This document shows positions 40,833 through 50,488 of a stretch of 64,000 bases of DNA, one piece after another. The stretch is from Aplectana chamaeleonis (taxonomy: Eukaryota > Nematoda > Chromadorea > Rhabditida > Cosmocercidae): the NCBI GenBank assembly GCA_029168955.1, contig JAPDOI010000021.1, positions 3,338,501 through 3,402,500 of the forward strand, read 5' to 3'. The position numbers were made by a program, and so were the translations under genes. The notes below the pieces were generated by a model. The model was not told the DNA's origin, made no database searches, and saw nothing but the letters and a program-made list of their open reading frames with translations. Within the stretch, counting starts at the first letter, position 1, and each line of letters opens with the position of its first letter.

Positions 40833-42295
40833 TTAGTGCTGACCGCGGCGATCAGCTCCTCTGCGACTGGGTCTCGAACTTCTGCGTGCGAACGATCCTC
40901 TGCGTTCGGGTCGGCCTCGCTCTCCTGAAGAGTCTCGGCTCCTCGATCGGGATCGTTGTCTCGCAGGCTGGTTCGGTGGCGGAATCGGAGGCAGGTGTGG
41001 TTGCTGCAGCTGCTGCGGTTGCTGCTGCTGCCTCGTGCGGTTACTTGCGTCTGCTAGGTCCTCGAAGAACCTAGCGGCGGTCATACCGATGTCCGAATTG
41101 ATGAATCTGTTCTGCGGACACAGGGCCTGATGATGGCCTTACCGTCTGCAGGACAGACACGCGTCCACCCTTCTGCACGGTGGTGCATGACTTTTCAGGC
41201 ACACAATGCAGAGGCCGCCCTCTGCGATGAGGTTGGCGCGAATGGACAGGCGGTTGTAGTTCGGACATCCAGCGGAATAGTGTCCTCTTTCAGAACAAAA
41301 GAGACACGGCGGTTGGTTAGGGCCTGGGATGCTCCGCGATGGTTCATCCCGGCTCTCTTGATGCGGATTGGAGCGTACCCGAACAGCAATCGGTTGGCCG
41401 GAATAGCGTGGTACGTCCCCGGGTGTGCGTTTCCGCGACGCTTCGGACGTATTGGACGCATGTCCAGCCTCGCGACTTCGGGACGAAGAAGCGCGCGATT
41501 CCTGCGATGGAATCGACGCTCGCGAATAACTTTGCGATTCATTCGAGCTCGACGGACCGGTGTGAGAGCGGTTCTCAGTGGCACGCGATGTGCTCGGTCG
41601 GACCTGGTCGAGCTGCGATGAGGCGGTATCGTGTCGTGAGCGTGTAGATTCCTGCTCACGACGGCGAATTTGTGGCTCCACTCGCTGACTGTAGAACTCG
41701 CCCAGGAAGTTCTGGAGTTCTGTGCGAGTGGGCCTGCGGAATTGAGTATTGCGCCATTCGTTCAGAGTAGAGAGGAAGGAGGCTCGTGAGTCTCCGATTT
41801 CACCGAGTTGCGGCTGTAGCACAATCTCTTCGTAAAATCGGGACTCGCGTTCTCCCCTGAACTCTGTGATGACGCGAATCTCTTGCACTCGTAGTGCGCA
41901 AATATAAAGCGTGAGGAACGGCGTTATTGCGGATGCTCGATTGAGCGTGGCGTGTACGTTTTGTACTGTTAAGCGCTGACGTCCTAGCGCAGCTTGGTAG
42001 CCGGCGAGGCGTTCCGAGCTATACAGCGATATCAGAATCATCTCCTCTTGCAAGATCTGTTTGTGTGTTCGGATCGCTTCCGAAGTCTGTTCCAGATCTT
42101 GTGCCCACGCGGATGTGACCGTGAAGCTCAGGTCACCCAGGTCCGCGTTGGCGAGATAATGTGCGAGTTCTCGAATACGTTCGACGGCGGTGTCGATCGT
42201 ATTGTGTAGGAGCGAGAGCGAATTGAGGATATTGATGATTGATAGGCGATCATCTCTGTTCAACCCAGGAGTATCCCCATGCGGTAGCGTATGAT

Positions 42296-42497
42296 CATAG
42301 TCAATTTGCGGGAAATTGACTATGTGCGACATGACCCTGTAGAGCTGGATGGCGGTCAGCTCTTCGACGTTTTGCAGGTTCATGATCTGCGAACTATTTG
42401 GTGCGACCGGCGGGAGTGGCCTAATGTCCGGCGGTGCTGAGTTGCGGGGCAACACTGGACAATTATCGGGTGTGACCCTGTGCGGTTGGGTCACACC
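42296..42497. repeat. Three hairpins with GCGG-type loops in the second gag-like ORF
   Basis: 42296-42324: CATAGTCAATTT/AAATTGACTATG, 12-bp perfect stem, loop GCGGG. 42441-42453: GTTGC/GCAAC. 42469-42497: GGTGTGACCC/GGGTCACACC, 10-bp perfect, loop TGTGCGGTT. All lie within the undamaged part of the ORF. Confidence 0.88.
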
Positions 42498-43258
42498 GCC
42501 ATCCCCGAAGGTGTATGCGTATTCGTCAGCTATGCGCTCACGGGTCTCGCGATGAGCTCGGCGCATAGCACGTGCGATATTACACAGTAGTTCCTTGTAC
42601 TGTTCGTACGACTGTGTATGCGGATCGAAGCGTATTTTGAGCGGTTGGCCTTGATCGTCTAGTGATCTCGGTCTCTGGTCCAGAGGTGCATCTTGGTGAT
42701 GCTGAGCAGGCGCTTGGGCTGCTGCAGCTTCACGGAAGTTCGTGGGGACCGAGCGGTTGGTCTGCGAACATGCACTTGTCCCAGGATGTGGCGGTGCAGC
42801 ATGCGTATCAGCGGTGTCCATAGGCTCTGGCTTGGTCCCGAATAGCCTATGGTCCTCCTGTGCGGTTAGTGGCGATTGATTTCTCGTCTGAGGTTGGGGC
42901 GAACCGCTGGGTGTATAGTGGAACACCGCATGCTCGTCGTAGTCGGCACAGAACCGAGCGTCGGGAGCATTCGGGTCCACAAGTCCGGCACGCACCAACT
43001 CTCTGTACGAGAAGGCGTTTGACTTGTACTGAAGCGATTGTTGTGCGTTGGTTGGTTCGGTTTCTCCCGAATCCTGGGCGGATGGTCGCTCATCTCGCGA
43101 TCGTTCAGAGGGTGAATCGATCACGATGTGGGATTCCACGAATTCGGAATGGTCTTCGTCGTGTTCGTCCCCAGATTGCTCTTGTGAGATTAGGTTTTGA
43201 GCAAACATTGGGGGCGGGTCCGGCGAAGTGGCCGAATCGACCAACGCTGGCGAGATGT

Positions 43259-43460
43259 TCGACTGCGATGTCGATGCGATATCTGCCGACTGCGGTGTCG
43301 GTAGTGCGTGTGAATTCGACTGCGATGTCGATGCGGAATCTGCCGACTGCGATGTCGGCAGTGCGGATGTCGACGGCGAAGTCGACTGATTCGACTGCGG
43401 TGTCGAATCACGGGCTGTCGATGTCCCGGAGGTCGTTGACTGCTACGACTGCGGTGTCGG
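43259..43460. repeat. Cluster of seven short hairpins with TGCGRT loops
   Basis: Perfect stems: 43259-43274 (TCGAC), 43286-43301 (CCGAC), 43316-43331 (TCGAC), 43340-43361 (CTGCCGAC, 8 bp), 43369-43386 (GTCGAC around GGCGAA), 43388-43409 (GATTCGAC, 8 bp) and 43446-43459 (CGAC). The loop is TGCGGT or TGCGAT except in one. Stem bases outside GAC/GTC differ from one to the next but always pair. Confidence 0.85.
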
Positions 43461-43505
43461 AGTCTTGCCCGAGCTGCTATTTCTTCGGTTTGATCTGCGG
43501 CCCAT

Positions 43506-44118
43506 TTGGTTGAGTGTTAAAATTGGGTTAAAAAGGTGGTGTCGGTGCACATCAAATTCGAAGAAAAACAAAATAGATAAAAAAACAAAAATTACACACA
43601 AAGAATTACCGGTAGATCACGCGAGAAAAACGAATGAAAACCGGAATGCGGAAAAATACACGTGTGAAAAGGCGGATAAAAAGCGAGTAAAGAGCGAAAA
43701 ACTACAAAAACGACAGAAAACACACAAAAACTACAAAAACAAAAAACTAAACACGGCTAATAACACAAAAAACAAAAGCTAAACGAGAAAAGAGCTGAAA
43801 GAGCGGAATAGAAGCGATTAACTTACGTGCGGCGTCCTTCGGCGGATCGATATGACGAAGTGAGCGAATAGGTCGATCGTCGCCACGTGGGTAGGCGTGG
43901 CTTGGTCCCGCGTGGAAGGATGGTGTAGGTCGCTGTATACGGTAGCGATGTCGAAATCCATCGAGGCACGATCAGAAAAGGGCATTGGACACGGAATGGG
44001 GGAAACTTACCGAGGAAAGGGTAAATGAAGGGGGGAATTATTAGAAAAAGGTGAAAAAACTACAAAATAGACAAAAATTACTAAAATTACTAGTTTTAAA
44101 CGGTTTTCAATGCGCTTT
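43506..44118 (-). other. Spacer between pol and the second gag-like ORF
   Basis: A-rich on the plus strand with many AAAAAC words (43560-43790). No ORF or LTR remnant seen, so no sign of an independent element boundary here. Confidence 0.5.
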
Positions 44119-44954
44119 TCAGAGCGAAGTGGAACGTTTGGCGTTCCTTTGCGGTTGTTTGCGTGTAGCACGAGTAGAATTTCTGCTCGTAGTGGGTTCC
44201 GGAGTGGAATCCATGGCTGCAGAGTCTGCAGCAGACGAATAAGAATCGATTTCGAGCGGAATAAGGTGTTTCACGGATCGTTCCAACATGGAAGTCGATC
44301 CGATCTTCACCTGTACGGAGCGGTTCTGACCGTCTGGCGACTTATTAAGTCGCGTAATGAGTCGAAGAGGCCAAGTGGCTCTGGGGACGTTCTCCTTTTT
44401 AAAGGCAGGGTCCACGATAAATTTCCTCCTCGGTTTTTGGCCGGAAATCGAAAGTTCAGAGTCTCATTGGAGCACTGGGGTCGAAAGAACAAACGAAAAC
44501 GAGCCAGAAAGAGCTCCATACGGCTCCGAAGTCCGCTCGCGGTCGAGTTTCTCGACGTGAACGAAGGAACACTCGAAATCGCGAAATGAGCTATGGTTTT
44601 CGATCAAAAGCGTCTGGAAAACAGAAGAACGACTTTCATCGTGGACACTGCCTTTAAGGATCACTACGTCTCCAACTCGAGGGCTCTGACGGGATCCAGC
44701 TGCGGATTTGGAGCACTTCTGGTTTCTGCTGGCCAAGGACTGAAGATAGTCCTGTCGCCAGATGTTCCAGAAGTGATCAACACTGCGAATGAGAGCCGAA
44801 TGCTGGTCTAGAAGTTGTTTACGCGATTCTGAATCGCTGACTTCACCAGCTGCGAAGTGGGTATAATGGGGACTATTAGCGGATAATAGTGGTCCCAACG
44901 AAAATTGCGGTGTAATGAGGTCAATGAGGCGAAGACCATAGACCTGATACGGCG
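44119..44954 (-). pseudogene. Pao pol C-terminus (DUF5641-like), split by a MITE
   Basis: Minus strand: TPYQVYGLRLIDLITPQFSL, DHFWNIWRQDYLQSLASRNQ and VGDVVIL, then the MITE 44403-44653, then ENVPRATWPLRLITRLNKSPDGQNRS and HLIPLEIDS. This W..WR..YL...L and LPRS.WPLGRI-type sequence is the domain that ends BEL/Pao pol proteins. Confidence 0.85.
44403..44653. mobile_element. TTAA-target MITE (copy 2)
   Basis: 251 bp, ends AGGCAGGGTCCACGAT and ATCGTGGACACTGCCT, flanked by TTAA (44399-44402, 44654-44657). The interior shares GAAAACGAGCCAG.AAGAGC with the copy at 17839. Confidence 0.85.
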
Positions 44955-44959
44955 TTTCC

Positions 44960-46255
44960 AAATTCAAATTTATTACATGCACAAGCACATGTGATATGAC
45001 ATTTAGAAAAAAATCTAAAAATCAACAAACTGAACACAATCAATTCGAACACTATAGAACTAGTAAAAAAAAACTAAACCAAGACTAAAACACAAATGGT
45101 ACCTGTTGAAGATAACGACCGACCACCGTTTTGAAGCCAAAACAGGTAGCCGGCACTTGCAACTTCTTACTCAAGCTTAGATAGTCCAATCCCGCACGAA
45201 TTGTAAAGAAATGCCGCCTTATTTGAGAACGAGGCCTGGGAAAGCTAAGTTTGAAACTTTGCCCTCGTGTATTCGAACGTCTCAGCGTGAAAAACTCAGA
45301 TAATTTCAAACCAACGAGTCCATTTAGCATTTTAAAAATCATGAGCAAATCATTTCTCCTCCTACGAATAGCAAGGGTGTCCAAGTGCAACCTTCTATTC
45401 CTAAGGTAACCACTGGGTATTACGCTATAAGAGAATCCCATCGCTCTTAAAAAGACTTTCCTCGTAAAGCTATTTTGCACCCTTTCTATTTTTCAATAAA
45501 CTTGCGCTTATGCGGTGCAAAGACGCAGGTTCCATACTCCACCATAGAACGTACATAAATTTTATATGCTTTGGTCAATAAATGCGGATCCTTAGAACGC
45601 AAAGACTTGAATAATAGAAACAGCCTTTGTTGCGCTTTGGCAGCAATGTGCCCACAATGTTCATCGAACGTGAGTTTATTATCAACTATGAATCCAAGGT
45701 CCTTGATTTTGTCGACCGCCTCGATTGGTACATTATTGATTCTGTAAATGGCCTGTTGATTAGCGTGTCCCAAGTGCAAAACTTTCGTTTTCACTACTGA
45801 CAGAGGAAGGCCCCAACTTAGCGACCAGCGATAAACCATATCAATACCATTTTGTATTAACCTAACCCCGTCACCGCCTACTTCACCGAATACCTTAATA
45901 TCGTCAGCAAAAACTTCACACCTAACGCCACAGCGCTCAACGATAGTGGGAATGTCATAAGCATAAATATTAAACAAAATGGGAGACAGGACTCCCCCTT
46001 GAGGTACCCCACTCAACGCACTTCTACAGGCTGAAAAGGAGGTATTTACCCGAACCTAGAAAGTTCTATCCGTCAAAAAGGCTTTAACCCAGCTGACAAT
46101 AGCTTTGTGGATGCCCAGTTGTTCAAGTCTGAAAATAAGCTTGGTGTGGTCCACTTTATCAAATGCTTTTCGAAATCAAAGTAGATTACATCCACATCCT
46201 TTTTACTGTCCAAACTCGCAGTCAACTGATGAAGTGTTTCGATTTCGAATTGAGA
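44960..46255 (-). mobile_element. CR1-like non-LTR fragment (copy 2) inserted in pol
   Basis: Truncated at its 5' end within the RT. Order on the minus strand: HQLTASLDSKKDVDVIYFDF, a frameshifted FDKVDHTKLIFRLEQLG, SGVPQGGVLSPILFNIYAYD, CEVFADDIKVFGE (FADD-type active site), NNVPIEAVDKIKDLGFIVDN and the same ending as copy 1 (stop at 45085). TTTCC flanks both ends (44955-44959, 46256-46260), a probable 5-bp duplication, and removing it restores the pol frame between integrase and DUF5641. A frameshift near 45483 and others make it defective. Confidence 0.88.
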
Positions 46256-46260
46256 TTTCC

Positions 46261-46903
46261 GTATGTATTGGCGTAAGTGGGCGAGTGTTTAGAATGGCTT
46301 CGATCTCGAGGATGAGCGTTTCTAAACTGCGTATGTCTATCACATTGAGGCGGATCGTCTTTTTTAGAGACGATTTCACCATGCCTACTAGTCTTTCATA
46401 AAAACCTCCTTTCCAGGGCGAAAGGGGGGTTATGAAATTCCAGTCTAGCGAGTGTTGTGATAGAAACGGGCGGATAAGTGGATCAGTTTCCAACGGAACG
46501 CACTGATTTTGGAGTATCTCCTTACCCAACTTGAAGGTTGGGGCGTTCTCGCTAACAACGCAATCAGGCGAACCTCTCCTCGCGATAAATCGACGAAACG
46601 CAAGTATGAACTCGGCGGTGGTGTTATTGTAGACCATCTCCAAATGCAGAGCACGAGCGGTCATGCACGTGAAGAGGCAAACCCACACTTTTCGAGTCCC
46701 TGCTTCGTTCGGACTCACCGGGAGGGGACCGAAATAGTCTTATCCAATCTTTTGAAAAGGTCGGTGTTGCACGACTCTTTCATGCGGAAGCGGTGGAGCT
46801 TGCGGATAAGCATACGGGCGTCCCTGATAGCGAGCACAGGTGACGCACTTGAGTAGGATGTTTTTGACTGTGGTTTGGTCATGCGGTATGACAAACCGAC
46901 GTC
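46261..46903 (-). pseudogene. Pao integrase
   Basis: On the minus strand an N-terminal HHCC-type region (FVIPHDQTTVKNILLKCVTC) precedes the catalytic core: DYFGPLPVSPNEAGTRKVWV, TARALHLEMVYN, FRRFIARRGSPDCVVSENAP and ITPLSPWKGGFYERLVGMVK, then LEIEAILNTRPLTPI. A TAA sits just before DYFG near 46738. The D of DYFG and the E of WKGGFYE are visible; SENAP stands where family members usually have SDN, so the second catalytic Asp appears replaced by Glu. Confidence 0.85.
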
Positions 46904-47992
46904 TCAACATCGTGAGCTATGCTTTGCGTCTGTATGCATAAGCTTTTGATGGTAATGCAAGATGATTATCGCCGTGAGCGGGTGGCGAATAATAAGGAGG
47001 ATAGGATCATCTCCTTTAACCATCAATTGAGCGTTTTGCATGCGATTAGCTACACGGATGATTCCCATGTTATCATGGAACGTGTCCAGCTTTGACACTG
47101 GAGGCGTCAGCAACTGATGCAGACTCTCGCGTTGATGTTCGCGGAAGAGTAGCTGCTCAGCTGCATAAAAATCATCCGTCGTAACTTCAGCGGAAGAGCG
47201 AATGTAAACGAGCGGTAGGACTTGTTCGAGCCGCGTTTGAGTTCTTTGAGCTACTTTGTCGTATATACGAATACGAATGAACTTAAGAACTCTCGCGGTG
47301 ATGCGAACGAGTTTCCGGTAGTCGTTTGTGCGACTGAACTGAATGACGGATTTGTGATCTTCCATTGTAACTGTAGTAGTTACTTGAATTCCAAGCTCGG
47401 ACTGCGGGCTTGACTCCGGCTCCTTGCTGAAATCCATGGTCGAATCGATCCATTCCGACGGCGGTTGGCGAATGAATGCTGGACCGGGCCACCAGAAATG
47501 TTTATGAATCTCAACAGTTGTGAGACCTCTGGTAGCACAGTCTGCGGGATTAAGCGAGGTGGGAACATAATGGGACCTGCAGGCGATGTTCACTGAGGCG
47601 AATTCATTGCGCAGTTTCCTAATATGTTTCACTCGGTTATCCACAAACGTTTTAAGCGGTTGATTGGAGTGAATCCAATAGAGAGCGATATGCGAATCGG
47701 AAAATCTGCGGATATTAGAAATTGCGATATTCAATTCCTTTAGAAGGAATTTTGCGAATTTGATGGCGACGTCGCAAGCCGTGAGCTCAAGACGAGGGAT
47801 GGTAACCATCTCGACTGGCGCTACTCTGGTTTTTGACATCAACAGATACGACTGCGGTGTCGTATCTGGGCGTCTGCATAGTATATATGCGACTGCGGAA
47901 TACATGCGTTTTGACGCATCTGCGAATAGTAAGAGATCGTACTCAGCATGCGGATCGTCAGCATGGATATAGCGGGGTACCATGCTAGTGTG
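46872..47992. repeat. Hairpins with GCGG loops inside pol
   Basis: 46872-46897: GGTTTGGTCAT / ATGACAAACC with one bulge, loop GCGGT. 46965-46993: ATTATCGCC / GGCGAATAAT with one bulge, loop GTGAGCGGGT. 47843-47868: CAGATACGAC/GTCGTATCTG, 10-bp perfect, loop TGCGGT. 47960-47986: AGCATGG/CCATGCT around a loop containing AGCGGGG. All lie in the open RT/RNase H frame or next to it. Confidence 0.8.
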
Positions 47993-48919
47993 TTCGTTGT
48001 ATCCGTCGATACCATGCACGATCTCCTCCCATTGGAGCGTATGGCGATGAGCGAATGGGGTGTCCCAGTCGTATTTGTCTCGCCAAAGGTTTTGTATAAA
48101 GAGCTTGGCTTTGACAAACAGAGGGGATACTAACCCTAGCGGATCAAACTGTGCGGCTAATGCCTGCAAAGCTGTGCGTTTGGAAGTGACCGTATAACGG
48201 ACCAAGTCAATGGAAACGTGATACGTATCCATGTGTGGCATCCACTGAATACCGAGTAGTTTGACGGTATTCGGGGGTGACGTCACGCGGTCTTCTTTCG
48301 GAACGTCATATAAGACGCGTTCGTTATTACACATGAACTGGCGGAGGTTTATGTGCATGCGTTTAAAGGTCTCCTTCCATTCCTTCTGTTTCCTAATGCA
48401 CTCGTCGATCGTCTTAGCGCCGACGAATACATTATCAACGTAGGTGTTTGCAAGGATTTCCTCGCGAATAGTATTGCGATTATCTCTTACGAGTGCGTAT
48501 TTGATGGACATATTCAGCAGAAACGGTGAAACGTTAATGCCGAATACGATCCGAGTAAAACGAAATATACGAAGATTACCCATGGTTGGTGGACAGGAAG
48601 TGTCCTTCAACCATATGAATCTCGTAGCGTCTCGTTGGTCGAGTTGTAAGCGGATCTGGTGAAACGCTTTCTCGACGTCTGCGATAAGTAAATACTTAGC
48701 GATTCGTGTACGGACGAGTGCTCCAGCAAGGTCTGGAAGCAGCGTCGGTCCTTGATGTATGCAGTCATTGAGGCTTAATTGGTCCTTATGATGGCTGCTA
48801 GCATCAAAGACTATACGAACGGCGGTTGTTGAACTCTCTTTAAGGACCGCTTGGTGAGGCATATAATATACCTGCGGGCCGTTAAAAGAGAATTCGTCGA
48901 CTTCTTTAATGATTTGCAA
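46904..48919 (-). CDS. Pao reverse transcriptase / RNase H, open frame
   Basis: 671 codons without a stop. RT: HQAVLKESSTTAVRIVFDAS, LNDCIHQGPTLLPDL, LLIADVEKAFHQIRL (motif A Asp), DATRFIWLKD, TRIVFGINVSPFLLN and ILANTYVDNVFVGA (active site YVDN rather than YVDD). Then LLGIQWMPHMDTYHVS, AQFDPLGLVSPLFVKAK, RNase H-type LLLFADASKRMYSAVAYI, KTRVAPVEMVTIPRLEL and FSDSHIALYWIHS, and CATRGLT. This matches the Pao pol (peptidase A17-associated RT) order. It is N-terminally truncated relative to family members because frame is lost near 48919-49050. Confidence 0.88.
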   Translation of the reverse strand: MQIIKEVDEFSFNGPQVYYMPHQAVLKESSTTAVRIVFDASSHHKDQLSLNDCIHQGPTLLPDLAGALVRTRIAKYLLIADVEKAFHQIRLQLDQRDATRFIWLKDTSCPPTMGNLRIFRFTRIVFGINVSPFLLNMSIKYALVRDNRNTIREEILANTYVDNVFVGAKTIDECIRKQKEWKETFKRMHINLRQFMCNNERVLYDVPKEDRVTSPPNTVKLLGIQWMPHMDTYHVSIDLVRYTVTSKRTALQALAAQFDPLGLVSPLFVKAKLFIQNLWRDKYDWDTPFAHRHTLQWEEIVHGIDGYNEHTSMVPRYIHADDPHAEYDLLLFADASKRMYSAVAYILCRRPDTTPQSYLLMSKTRVAPVEMVTIPRLELTACDVAIKFAKFLLKELNIAISNIRRFSDSHIALYWIHSNQPLKTFVDNRVKHIRKLRNEFASVNIACRSHYVPTSLNPADCATRGLTTVEIHKHFWWPGPAFIRQPPSEWIDSTMDFSKEPESSPQSELGIQVTTTVTMEDHKSVIQFSRTNDYRKLVRITARVLKFIRIRIYDKVAQRTQTRLEQVLPLVYIRSSAEVTTDDFYAAEQLLFREHQRESLHQLLTPPVSKLDTFHDNMGIIRVANRMQNAQLMVKGDDPILLIIRHPLTAIIILHYHQKLMHTDAKHSSRC

Positions 48920-49880
48920 GCGAAGCTGTTCTTCGAAGGTGTCACAGTACGCTTTCCAGAGCTGTGGTTTGCCCTGAAGTGAGCGATACTGATGTTCGAG
49001 CCTTCTCCAAGCAAGCTGCTTGCTATCAGATTGGAGGATGCGATCTTGTCTTCAAGGAAACTGTACGTATATGACACCGTCAATGACTTGAGCGGTCTCG
49101 TAAAAGCGTTTGATGACCTGTTGATTGATCTGTTGATCGTCATCGAGCGGATTATCGTGAATGCCTAGGGATTCTAGATCCCAAAGATTACGAACGTCCC
49201 AGTTGGGATCGTCCGTTTCTGGGCATACAGCTGTGTGAAGCGGTTCACTCAAGCTGGCACAGGCGGATATGCGATTCTTCAGTCCAGAGATAACTGGACC
49301 GAGGCGTGTTTCTGTCAGCACTAATCCTGATGGCAATTCACGTGACGGATGGATTAACGATTTTCCAGTAGAGATCAATGCCGATGAGAATGTCGATGTC
49401 GACATATTCTCCGACCTTAGCTCTATCTGTACTAGTCGAACGTGAATAGCGTAGATCATCAATGGAAAGGTGTGATACATGCGATTTAGTGTGAACGGAG
49501 GTGAGTATTTTACGTGTACGGACGTTCAGATGCATAGGTGCATCTTTCTGATCCAGTACAGTAACCGTCACAAGCGAAGATACTTCGGTGGACTGATGTG
49601 CTCCAAAAGTATGCGTGATATATGCTCTAGGATCGCGGAATGGTAATCCTAGGGCACGAGCGGTATCTTCTCGTATGAAAACTATTCTGGGCGCCGCGGC
49701 CAAGCAGCACCACGAGAAGTGCGTATTGATCAGAAGTTCGATTTTCAGCACGGACCGTAAGGACCATCAGACGAGGTTCTGAATCGGAACCTGTAGCATA
49801 TTTAGTGACCGATCGCGTGGCGGTATGCGTTTGGTAGCTATGCTCGTCCTTTTCAGCGTCTTCTGGCGTCACGATCGACG
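48920..49880 (-). pseudogene. Pao protease and protease-RT linker
   Basis: 49338-49872 carries, in two frames, a retropepsin-like segment. Where the family has a D-[ST]-G active site this copy reads LLGRGAQ, so the catalytic Asp is missing, and the following FIREDTARALGLPF lies one frame away. Next are VDIDILIGIDLYW and LVLTETRLGPVISG, and the conserved NLWDLESLGI before the RT. At least three frame changes occur. Confidence 0.8.
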
Positions 49881-50045
49881 TGTTTTTGTCGAGATGGCGA
49901 GTTTCGACAGCGTTCTGTCGCGTGTTGCGTCGCGGTTAGAATTTCGACGCGGTGAGCGACTACAGCGATAACTGTCGCGCGAATGAGATGAGCGACGATA
50001 TGGAGTAAGATCACGATGTCCAGTGGAGGAGCGAGACTGCCTTAA
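49881..50045 (-). pseudogene. Pao gag-pol junction, arginine/serine-rich
   Basis: The minus strand reads SRSSTGHRDLTPYRRSS and RDSYRCSRSPRRNSNRD, the basic tail after the gag fingers. Separated from them by the MITE at 50046-50488. Confidence 0.7.
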
Positions 50046-50488
50046 AGGCAGGGTTCGCGATAAAAACGACTTTTTGGCTCTGTTCATAAGAATGTAGATT
50101 TGGCCATCGCAAAAGTGAAAATAAGTGAAAAAACCCGGAAACTCCCCGAAAAAACGCCCAAAAACAAAGTATAACGGCTGATTACTGGTGTCGGCCGGCC
50201 CCCTAATTAATGCGATTTCCAATAATGCTTGCTTATCCGACATTTATTCTGCTGTTAAAGTAATCAGTAGTCTCCAGAAATGTTCAGACATTACTTAAGA
50301 AGCAAAATAAAAGTTGAAAAAACAGGCTTTTACCCAAATTTCGATAATTTAGGGCGGGAGGACACCAAGCCATAACTTTCTCCTGAGCGTTTTTTCTCCA
50401 ATTTTTTACTTATTTTCACTTTTGTGATGGCCAGATCTACCATTCTACGGTGATAGCACAGCAGCCGATTCTATCGAGAACCCTGCCT
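50046..50488. mobile_element. TTAA-target MITE (copy 3)
   Basis: 443 bp, ends AGGCAGGGTTCGCGATAAAA and TCGAGAACCCTGCCT, flanked by TTAA (50042-50045, 50489-50492). The interior differs from copies 1 and 2, with shorter matching termini. Inserted in the basic tail of gag. Confidence 0.82.

Larger units (their letters stand above)
40833..43505 (-). pseudogene. Second gag-like ORF downstream of pol, two in-frame stops
   Basis: In one frame, ATG at 43503-43505 leads to a stop at 40833, 891 codons, interrupted only by TAG at 43443-43445 (codon 21) and TAA at 41139-41141. Codons 22-88 are Ser/Thr-rich with repeated T(P/S)QS peptides encoded by hairpins. The middle (about 88-640) is predicted soluble, with no domain I recognise and no Pao gag core motif. 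The C-terminus has C-x2-C-x4-H-x4-C (CLFCSERGHYSAGC), CIVCLKSHAPPC and CLSCRR-stop-GHHQALC, the same three-finger layout as the Pao gag at 50 kb, then a Gln- and Arg/Ser-rich tail. The long undamaged stretch (about 768 codons) contrasts with the broken pol. It could be an extra nucleocapsid-type protein or a gag from another element. Confidence 0.75.

Noticed and set aside
40833..43505. Env-like protein after pol
   Set aside because: There is no signal peptide, no membrane segment and no Cys-rich ectodomain; the C-terminal fingers are gag-like.
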